Below, in pieces: positions 14,188 through 19,797 of a stretch of DNA of 19,797 nt. The stretch's first letter is position 1, and each line of letters starts with the position of its first letter. A program made the translations under genes and the position numbers. A model generated the notes under the pieces. The model was given only the letters and a program-made list of their open reading frames with translations, had not been told where the DNA came from and made no database searches. Origin of the DNA: JBMORL01 sp049322335 (GTDB taxonomy: Bacteria; Bacteroidota; Bacteroidia; Flavobacteriales_D; UBA2798); the NCBI GenBank assembly GCA_049322335.1, contig JBMORL010000039.1:1-19797 (forward strand), in the 5' to 3' direction.

Positions 14188-16359
14188 GTGAAATACAAGC
14201 CCCTTTTGCTTACCACTCTGCTTATAGTGGGCATCATTCTCACCATACACGCACAGGAAGACACTACAAAAAAACCATTTCGTCCTTTTTACCTGTTCTG
14301 CGAAAACCTTGCTATTTCTTATGGAACAGCCACGTGGTACGATCTCAACGGCTCTCTCACACTCAGAAAATCGGGGAATACGCTGACATTGGGAGGCAGC
14401 GCAGACAATTTTGTAAAATCAGGCTCGTCTTACAAAGAGCTCCCTCAAACCCAGCCGTTCGAGCATAACTTCGCCTCTTCGGACATATATTCCGGAAAAC
14501 GAGGAACAAATATTTATAGAACCGGTTACGTTTCTTATTTTTTTGACAACGGTGAAAAACTAAAAATACAGCTGAAATACAGCCGGGATAAAAATGACCA
14601 AAAATTTAAAGATACCATCTACCGGAAACACACAGCTATAATTCCGGGCAGTAATTATTTGCGCGGGTCGGATGATATATCATTACTTCACAACAGTCAG
14701 GAGTTTTATTTTTCCCTGGCTGCTGATCCCGGAAGAAAAGATAAGAATAAATTTATCATGACCACTAAATTCCTGTTACCCCAAAACATTCATCAAGTAG
14801 TATCATCTGCATCCAGTTTCTCAGCAACAGACACAGTGCTCAATACCGTCAGGAATAACTTAAACGATACCACCAGCGGATATGAATTCAATACCATCCT
14901 CACTTATTCAAACGACTTTAAAAAATCATGGTTATGGATAAAAATAGAAGTTGATCAGCAGGATAAGAAATATACCTCCGGATTTTTTTCTTTTTATGAT
15001 TATGCGTTAACCCCCGATACGTTACAAATGACAGTAAAACAGGAATACAGCAACCGCTCCCTTTCAGGCTCCCTCGTTTACGACCCGACAGACGGAAAAA
15101 TCAACTGGCCTGCTCTTACTCTCATATACGCTTATCGTGAGTCTCATTCCTTCCGCCACCTTGATTCCGGTAATGTGATACAAACAGACCCATTCTTTAC
15201 CAACAAAACAGATCTTTTCTCTACGTCCCTGAGGCCGGGAATCGATTGGAGAACGAAATACGGAAAAAAAGTACCCGTGTCCATAAAAATGTATTATGAT
15301 ATTCGCCATCATAATAATTTTGAATCTTTCCCTTCACAGGATTTTGTAAAACGCAGTTACAAAAATCTTTTCGCTGAAGCATCTGTAAGTTTTCCGATGG
15401 TTAAAAACAAACCATTAGTGAACGTCTCTTATGTGTCTTCATCCGGAAGGCCGGGTATAGAGTTGCTTCAGCCTTACATGGATATTGCTATTCCATTTGT
15501 GTGGGGTACAGGGAACAACAGCCTGCAGCAGTCTGTTTCACACAAAGCCAGCATAAGTTATGACGGCAAGGGATCCAAAAAGAAATTTGTATTGAAAACG
15601 GCAATGGAATTTGTTTATACCACTAACCCAATAAGGGCATCAGCAGTATGGGCCTCTTTGGATACTCTTTTGCAAAATACGTGGAAAATTCCACAGGGAA
15701 CGGTTTTTTACGCTTACAAAAATTTCAGTTACGAAAAAAAGGGAAACGCCAATGTAACTCTCGAAATACCTGTGAGAAAACTCAGCAGCAACCTCATTCT
15801 CAATCCCCTTTTTAATTACCTCTACCTGCCTGCTTCACTCAACGAAAAAGCTGCCGGAATGGAGCAGACCCGTTACAGCGGGCGTTTCTCCTGGAAAACA
15901 ACCCTCAAATACGGCCTGTCTTTTAGCCTCCTTTACTGGCAGGATAATAATTATATCCGGTCGGATATTGCTTCTGCTCTTTCCGGAAAATACATCAATC
16001 GTACCGGCCAGTTTAATTTTGACTGGATGCCTAAAAATAAAAAACTGGACGACTTTCTCTTTTCTTTGAATTATTCCATTCGCACTTACGAAGGTTTGCC
16101 GGGCGCCACTGATCGGGTTATTTCTATTCTTACACCCAAAATCACCTTTTACCGGATTAAAGAAACGCGTCTGCAGTTAGACCTTGAATTTTTTGATTTG
16201 TTAAACCAAAATAAATATTTCCAAAGAAGAGTTACTCCCTTTTATACCGAAGACCGTCTTTCAACGGCCATGGGCAGAACTTTGATAGTACGTATGAGAT
16301 TCCAGCCGGGCTTCCTTAACCGCAAAAGCATTGAACGTAAAAAGGCAAAACACGACTGA
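14188..16359 (+). CDS. Large outer-membrane beta-barrel protein, function unknown
   Basis: No ATG is available at the 5' end. GTG at 14176 or 14188 can start the gene; I prefer 14188 because it begins directly with a signal peptide (VKYKPLLLTTLLIVGIILTI, cleaved near HAQE), giving 723 residues. The mature protein is a long succession of amphipathic strands alternating with Asp/Asn/Gly/Ser-rich loops and many aromatic residues, as in outer-membrane barrels, and the closing strands (TLIVRMRFQPGF) resemble the end of TonB-receptor-like barrels. I see no plug domain or TonB box, and it ends in a basic tail rather than a terminal Phe. It lies 52 bp after the MscS-type gene and may close that operon. 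It could alternatively be a capsule- or LPS-related porin-like protein. Confidence 0.6.
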   Translation: MKYKPLLLTTLLIVGIILTIHAQEDTTKKPFRPFYLFCENLAISYGTATWYDLNGSLTLRKSGNTLTLGGSADNFVKSGSSYKELPQTQPFEHNFASSDIYSGKRGTNIYRTGYVSYFFDNGEKLKIQLKYSRDKNDQKFKDTIYRKHTAIIPGSNYLRGSDDISLLHNSQEFYFSLAADPGRKDKNKFIMTTKFLLPQNIHQVVSSASSFSATDTVLNTVRNNLNDTTSGYEFNTILTYSNDFKKSWLWIKIEVDQQDKKYTSGFFSFYDYALTPDTLQMTVKQEYSNRSLSGSLVYDPTDGKINWPALTLIYAYRESHSFRHLDSGNVIQTDPFFTNKTDLFSTSLRPGIDWRTKYGKKVPVSIKMYYDIRHHNNFESFPSQDFVKRSYKNLFAEASVSFPMVKNKPLVNVSYVSSSGRPGIELLQPYMDIAIPFVWGTGNNSLQQSVSHKASISYDGKGSKKKFVLKTAMEFVYTTNPIRASAVWASLDTLLQNTWKIPQGTVFYAYKNFSYEKKGNANVTLEIPVRKLSSNLILNPLFNYLYLPASLNEKAAGMEQTRYSGRFSWKTTLKYGLSFSLLYWQDNNYIRSDIASALSGKYINRTGQFNFDWMPKNKKLDDFLFSLNYSIRTYEGLPGATDRVISILTPKITFYRIKETRLQLDLEFFDLLNQNKYFQRRVTPFYTEDRLSTAMGRTLIVRMRFQPGFLNRKSIERKKAKHD

Positions 16360-16395
16360 TCGCATTATCCCTTGCTCTTCGCTATTTAACAGGCA

Positions 16396-16422
16396 TGTAA
16401 CTTTCTCCCACCCCTGTCCGTC
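16396..16422 (+). promoter_or_regulatory. Candidate ECF-type promoter of the sigma gene (TGTAAC N17 CGTC)
   Basis: TGTAAC (16396-16401) and CGTC (16419-16422) are 17 nt apart. The AAC / CGTC pair is the classical ECF sigma arrangement, and the same two elements with a 16-nt spacer precede the outer-membrane gene at 18570. This suggests that the sigma factor encoded at 16456 drives its own gene. Confidence 0.5.
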
Positions 16423-16439
16423 ACACCCACTAAAAGGTC

Positions 16440-16447
16440 TATTTTTG
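16440..16447 (+). promoter_or_regulatory. -7 box (TATTTTTG) directly upstream of the sigma gene
   Basis: TATTTTTG matches TAnnTTTG, only 8 nt before ATG 16456, which would give an almost leaderless transcript. It may provide housekeeping expression alongside the ECF-type promoter. Confidence 0.4.
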
Positions 16448-16455
16448 CACAGTAA

Positions 16456-16941
16456 ATGACCACCGAAGAGTACAATAAAACCGTTGATGCGTTTTCTGAC
16501 AATGTCTTCCGTTTTGCCCTGAAAAACACGGGTGATACGGAGAAAGCGAAAGATATTGTGCAGGAAACCTGGGAACGGCTGTGGATGAAAAAAGAAGATG
16601 TTTCCTACGAAAAGGTAAAGTCTTATCTTTTTACCACTGCCTACCACACCATCATCGACCAGGTGCGCAGGGAAAAGAAAAAGGGCGTGTACAACGAAGC
16701 CGCGGTGAGAAAAATGAGTTACACCACCGTGCAACCCGACCTGAAGGAAATCCTGGATGAAGCGGTAAAAAAATTGCCGGAGATTCAGCGTACAGTTGTA
16801 TTGCTGCGCGATTATGAAGGTTACGATTACCAGGAGATCGGTGAAATAACAGGACTCAGTGAATCGCAGGTGAAGGTGTATATTTTCAGGGCGAGAAAAT
16901 TTTTGAAAGAATATATCGGAAGCATAGAAACAGTAATATGA
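16456..16941 (+). CDS. ECF-family RNA polymerase sigma factor
   Basis: The product has 161 residues, typical for ECF sigma factors, which carry only regions 2 and 4. Region 2 spans about residues 8-75, with the 2.2 helix DIVQETWERLWM (33-44) and a 2.4-like segment TTAYHTIIDQVRRE. Region 4 spans 95-155, with LPEIQRTVVLLRDYEGYDY followed by a helix-turn-helix (QEIGEITGLSESQVKVYIFR) that would read the -35 element. Its stop overlaps the next gene's start by 4 bp (ATGA), the usual coupling of a sigma with its cognate anti-sigma. It probably directs transcription of itself and of the 18570 gene in response to an envelope signal. Confidence 0.93.
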   Translation: MTTEEYNKTVDAFSDNVFRFALKNTGDTEKAKDIVQETWERLWMKKEDVSYEKVKSYLFTTAYHTIIDQVRREKKKGVYNEAAVRKMSYTTVQPDLKEILDEAVKKLPEIQRTVVLLRDYEGYDYQEIGEITGLSESQVKVYIFRARKFLKEYIGSIETVI

Positions 16942-18233
16942 ACATCAGCCTCAACAATTACGAAATATGGTTCATCGACTATGCCGATGGAAAACTTTCT
17001 GCACAACAAAAACAGGAGTTGTTCCGCTTTTTGAAAAACAATCCCCATCTGAAAGAAGAATTTGAGCAATTTGAAAATGTATCGCTGAAAAAAGAAAACA
17101 TCGTTTTTGAAGAAAAAGAATCGCTGAAAAGATCAACACTGGAGATAACCGGGAAAAATTGCGAAGATTATTTTATTGCCTATCACGAACACCTGCTTTC
17201 ACCTGCCGACAAAAAAGCGGTGGAAGATTTTGTCATGACCTACCCGGGAGTGAAAAAAGATTTTGAAGCATACGGAAAAGTTTATTTTGGTAAGAAAAAA
17301 GAAGAATTTGATGAAAAAGAATATATAAAAACTGTTCACTCTTCCATTACTGACAACAACCGCCACTGGTGGATGATCAGCGCGGTGGAACATACGCTTA
17401 CTGCCAGCGAGCAAAAAATATTTGAGCAGGCGTGCGTTGAAAATGACAGTTTCCGTGCAGAATATGAACAGTACAAAAAAACACTCCTGTCAACACAGGA
17501 AGTTGTTTTTACTGATAAAGAATCGCTGAAAAGAAAAGACGGAAAAGTTATTCCGTTGTTCGTGCGGTATGCTTCGTATGCAGCTGCTGCCTGTTTGCTT
17601 TTATTTTTTGGATGGAAAGCGCTGGTGCCGGGAAATGAAACCACTTATGCCCAAAACGCTATCACCACAGCAAAACTTATTCTGCCAGACGGTAAAAAAG
17701 AAATCTCACCGGTGGAAAATAATTTTATAGCTGAGGAGAAAAAGAAAACAGGTCCTGTAATTATCCGCAAGAAAAATCCTGTTCCGGTAAACGAAAAGCT
17801 TTTCCCGGTTAATAATTCCATGGCCATAAATGATGCCCCGGTGGAAAAAACGAATAAAAAAATAAAACCGTTTATTTCTCCTGCTGTCAGCGCAAAAGAT
17901 ATTGTACGCATCAACCCGCAGCCAACAGATTCGTTAAACGACAACGTGGCCGAAAACAAAAATCCTACCGTAACCGAAATGGCATTTAACGAAATCAGGG
18001 AAGATTATCTTACGCCAAAAGAATTCCTTGTGCAGCAATTCAATAAAAAAGTATTGAATAAAAACACCATCGAAAATCCCACCACCGAAGAACTGGCATC
18101 GGTAGCTTCTGTAAAAGTTTCGGAAGCCACGAATGTGCCCGTTAACTACTCTGCCGGTCAGAAAGAAGATTATGTCACCAAAGGGTTTTCTATTGGGAAG
18201 TTTGGGTTTTCGAGGACGAAGAGGGTGCGTTGA
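16938..18233 (+). CDS. Membrane-anchored anti-sigma-like protein with triplicated N-terminal repeats
   Basis: The product has 431 residues and overlaps the ECF sigma gene by 4 bp, so it is most likely its regulator. Residues 8-65, 77-131 and 144-199 are three degenerate copies of one unit: an aromatic-rich start (YEIWFIDYADGKLS, YFIAYHEHLLS, WWMISAVEHTLT), a helix ending in a -FE-Y/F motif, and a tail like V-F-x-x-KESLKR. The first and third copies share KESLKR exactly. One transmembrane segment follows at about 211-230 (YASYAAAACLLLFFGWKALV), then a long Pro/Asn/Lys-rich periplasmic region without a recognised domain. The repeats therefore lie in the cytoplasm, where sigma binding would occur. 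The zinc HxxxCxxC motif of common anti-sigmas is absent. Confidence 0.75.
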   Translation: MNISLNNYEIWFIDYADGKLSAQQKQELFRFLKNNPHLKEEFEQFENVSLKKENIVFEEKESLKRSTLEITGKNCEDYFIAYHEHLLSPADKKAVEDFVMTYPGVKKDFEAYGKVYFGKKKEEFDEKEYIKTVHSSITDNNRHWWMISAVEHTLTASEQKIFEQACVENDSFRAEYEQYKKTLLSTQEVVFTDKESLKRKDGKVIPLFVRYASYAAAACLLLFFGWKALVPGNETTYAQNAITTAKLILPDGKKEISPVENNFIAEEKKKTGPVIIRKKNPVPVNEKLFPVNNSMAINDAPVEKTNKKIKPFISPAVSAKDIVRINPQPTDSLNDNVAENKNPTVTEMAFNEIREDYLTPKEFLVQQFNKKVLNKNTIENPTTEELASVASVKVSEATNVPVNYSAGQKEDYVTKGFSIGKFGFSRTKRVR

Positions 18234-18236
18234 CCT

Positions 18237-18438
18237 CACCCCCCGGCCCCCTCTCCGAAAGAGAGGGGGAGAGACATTTTGGTTTCAGTTTTAACTTTTG
18301 TTTTGGTTTCGCGTAATTTCTCCGTTTCACATTTTGAAGCACCCCCCGGCCCCCTCTCCGCGAGAGAGGGGGAGATACATTTTGGTTTCAGTTTTAACTT
18401 TCGTTTTGGTTTCGCATAATTTCTCCGTTTCACATTTT
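18237..18438. repeat. 103-bp tandem repeat with GC-rich hairpins (two copies, third truncated)
   Basis: Two 99-bp units (18237-18335 and 18340-18438) recur with a period of 103 bp and differ at few positions; a third copy begins at 18443 and is lost after about 14 bp. Each unit holds a perfect 9-bp hairpin, CCCCCTCTC with GAGAGGGGG: 18247-18269 with loop CGAAA, and 18350-18372 with loop CGCGA. The rest is T-rich. The 18234-18569 gap otherwise contains only the ECF-type promoter. Open frames on the minus strand here are translations of the repeat and not genes. In position it could also stop transcription from the anti-sigma gene. Confidence 0.9.
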
Positions 18439-18518
18439 ACGACACACCCTGGCCCCACTAATAAGGCGTGAAAGAAGGAAAATGCGGGCGCTAAATTTAA
18501 AAGAATAATTAAAAAAAA

Positions 18519-18544
18519 TGTAACATTATCCAACTCTCTTCGTC
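18519..18544 (+). promoter_or_regulatory. Candidate ECF-type promoter of the outer-membrane gene (TGTAAC N16 CGTC)
   Basis: TGTAAC (18519-18524) and CGTC (18541-18544) are 16 nt apart, 25 nt before ATG 18570. Spacing and sequence fit ECF sigma promoters in general, and the motif repeats that upstream of the sigma gene. No TAnnTTTG box is seen here, so this gene may depend on the ECF factor. Confidence 0.55.
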
Positions 18545-18569
18545 CTACAATCAAACAAAACAAAATATT

Positions 18570-19472
18570 ATGATACGCACATTTACTTTTTCATGTCTCT
18601 CTGTTTGGGTTTATTTAGCAAGCCACTGTGCAAACGCCCAGGAACTTAGTGTTATTGCCGTTGAACCGGTTATGCCGGAATTAAAAATGGAACAACCACA
18701 GGTTCCTGTGGCGTTGAGTGGCGATACCACCCGCCTGAAGTTCGGAACTGTTAAAATTATTATCATCGAAGATCCTTCTGATGAAGGGAATGAAAAAGAA
18801 GACAGTGTTGAAAAATATACAGATATTGATATCGACCGCGATGACAAAAAATTCAACAACTGGGCCGGGTTTTATTTCGGGGTAAATGGCTTTCTTACTT
18901 ACGACAATAAACTGGAACTTGACACTACTTACAGAAATTTTGAACTCGATTATTCCAAATCTATTACACTTGGTTTAAATTTTGGCGATCTCAACATAAA
19001 TCTTATTCCCAATTATGTTGGATTAAGTACAGGAGTCGGCATTCAATGGAACCGTTATGCCTGGAAAAACAATACCGACCTGGTAGCTAACGCAGATACC
19101 ATTTATGCAGTTCAAAACACAGTAGCTGATTATTCAAAGAATATTTTAAAAGCTACTTATGTGCAAATCCCGCTTTTGCTGGAGATCAATACCAACAAAG
19201 ATGAAGACAAAGCTTTTCATATCAGTGCAGGAATTGTTGGCGGATACAAACTCGGTTCACGTATCAAGCAGAAACACGAACTGGACGATAAAAAATACGA
19301 AAACAAATCAAAAGGCCATTACCAGTTAAGTCCTTTCCAGGCTTATTTAACCGGTCAAATCGGTTATGGTAACGGAGTATTGTTTGCCAACTACGGCCTC
19401 ACCCGTGTATTCGAAAAAAGCAAAGGGCCGCAACTCTATCCGTTCACAGTTGGATTTAAATTACTCTTCTAA
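18570..19472 (+). CDS. PorT-like outer-membrane beta-barrel protein
   Basis: The product has 300 residues. A signal peptide (MIRTFTFSCLSVWVYLASHC, cleaved near ANAQE) is followed by an acidic periplasmic segment to about residue 90 (GTVKIIIIEDPSDEGNEKED) and a barrel-like domain with alternating strands (WAGFYFGVNGFLTYD, YVQIPLLLEINTN, HISAGIVGGYKLGSR). It ends in VGFKLLF, with the terminal Phe favoured for barrel assembly. The YVQIPLLLE and GGYKLG segments are typical of the PorT/OMP_b-brl_2 group. A sigma - anti-sigma - barrel order is common in Bacteroidota; the barrel may be the sensor or output of the ECF circuit. A terminator follows. Its physiological role is unknown. Confidence 0.82.
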   Translation: MIRTFTFSCLSVWVYLASHCANAQELSVIAVEPVMPELKMEQPQVPVALSGDTTRLKFGTVKIIIIEDPSDEGNEKEDSVEKYTDIDIDRDDKKFNNWAGFYFGVNGFLTYDNKLELDTTYRNFELDYSKSITLGLNFGDLNINLIPNYVGLSTGVGIQWNRYAWKNNTDLVANADTIYAVQNTVADYSKNILKATYVQIPLLLEINTNKDEDKAFHISAGIVGGYKLGSRIKQKHELDDKKYENKSKGHYQLSPFQAYLTGQIGYGNGVLFANYGLTRVFEKSKGPQLYPFTVGFKLLF

Positions 19473-19498
19473 GCAAACCCCGTTCTTTTCACATACAC

Positions 19499-19515
19499 GT
19501 CCGCCCCTGGCGGAC
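19499..19515. repeat. REP-like 7-bp hairpin
   Basis: GTCCGCC CCT GGCGGAC is a perfect 7-bp stem with a 3-nt loop, between the 18570 gene and its terminator. There is no T-tract, so it is not a terminator. Its three-base loop resembles those of the hairpins at 19592-19797. Confidence 0.6.
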
Positions 19516-19524
19516 TCGCAACAG

Positions 19525-19560
19525 AAAAACCCCGGAACACTAACCTGTTTCGGGTTTTTT
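19525..19560 (+). terminator. Rho-independent terminator after the PorT-like gene
   Basis: CCCGGAACA (19531-19539) pairs with TGTTTCGGG (19546-19554), nine pairs including one G-U, around the loop CTAACC, with an A-run before it and six T after. It lies 59 bp downstream of the stop codon. Confidence 0.85.
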
Positions 19561-19591
19561 GTTACAGTTGTTTAAAAAAATGCTGACGTTC

Positions 19592-19797
19592 TGCCCCGCT
19601 GGGGCAAGTGGTTTTAAGAGATAAGTTGTTGATAAAAATGCCAGGCACCTCTGGCGCCTCCAATGTAAATAAAACCGTGTTACAAAACTTTGTGTTTCAG
19701 ATGAACAAAAGATACGTGAAACAAACTTAACCGGTGCCAGCGGCACCAAATATTTTTAAAAAAATTATCTAAAAGTTATCATTGCCCCAGCGGGGCA
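19592..19797. repeat. Symmetrical cluster of four REP-like hairpins (BIME- or MITE-like)
   Basis: Four short hairpins with 3-nt loops are arranged in inverted symmetry. Outer pair: TGCCCC GCT GGGGCA (19592-19606) and its exact reverse complement (19783-19797). Inner pair: GGCACC TCT GGCGCC (19644-19658, one mismatch) and GGTGCC AGC GGCACC (19733-19747). Outer-to-inner distances are 37 and 35 nt. The 206-bp unit has no open frame of note. The window ends exactly on the last base of the outer hairpin, so the element may continue. No transposase is visible. Confidence 0.75.

Larger units (their letters stand above)
19473..19797. other. Gene-free right end of the window
   Basis: No gene is supported. 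The region holds the 7-bp hairpin, the terminator of the PorT-like gene and the REP-like cluster; the 85 bp between the two inner hairpins of that cluster show nothing recognisable. Confidence 0.7.

Noticed and set aside
18236..18563. Minus-strand frames over the 103-bp tandem repeat
   Set aside because: The predicted peptides are just translations of the repeat (Lys/Glu/Thr periodicity) with no start signal.

Overview
The window looks like chromosomal DNA from a member of the Bacteroidota, moderately AT-rich. Five things point there: a C-terminal type IX secretion (T9SS) sorting domain on the 1660-2415 product; several upstream boxes matching the Bacteroidota -7 consensus TAnnTTTG; the ECF sigma / anti-sigma / PorT-like beta-barrel trio; the NAD-epimerase type of threonine dehydrogenase; and YwqK/MORN proteins. 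I do not place it below phylum. I see no tRNA, rRNA, CRISPR array, transposase or phage gene.

Layout. 1-2510: a secreted metzincin-type metalloprotease cut by the left edge, a perfect 12-unit TTTTAGG heptamer array, and a secreted T9SS cargo protein between two copies of a 92-bp direct repeat. 2511-5999 (minus strand): cysS, a secreted YwqK/MORN protein and L-threonine 3-dehydrogenase. 6156-9769 (plus strand): trhO (tRNA uridine hydroxylation), a 23-codon leader-like ORF, then hmgA and hpd, two consecutive steps of tyrosine/homogentisate breakdown, closed by an intrinsic terminator. 9894-16359 (plus strand): a tightly packed run of lipoprotein, 28-residue membrane microprotein, MORN lipoprotein, dnaG primase, MscS-type channel and large outer-membrane barrel. 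16396-19560 (plus strand): an ECF sigma factor, a membrane anti-sigma-like protein with three degenerate N-terminal repeats, a 103-bp tandem repeat, and a PorT-like outer-membrane protein ending in a terminator. 19592-19797: a symmetrical cluster of REP-like hairpins running to the window end.

How the genes work together. hpd makes homogentisate and hmgA opens its ring. The ECF cluster appears to be a self-contained envelope-sensing circuit: a TGTAAC-N16/17-CGTC motif lies upstream of both the sigma gene and the outer-membrane gene, suggesting autoregulation plus one direct target. Tdh feeds threonine catabolism, but its usual partner (2-amino-3-ketobutyrate CoA ligase) is not in the window.

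I found no clearly new multi-gene system. The best leads are the two-site ECF promoter motif, the translationally coupled membrane microprotein upstream of dnaG, the leader ORF with competing stems upstream of hmgA, the inverted REP-like cluster, and the repeated module around 1511-2520.
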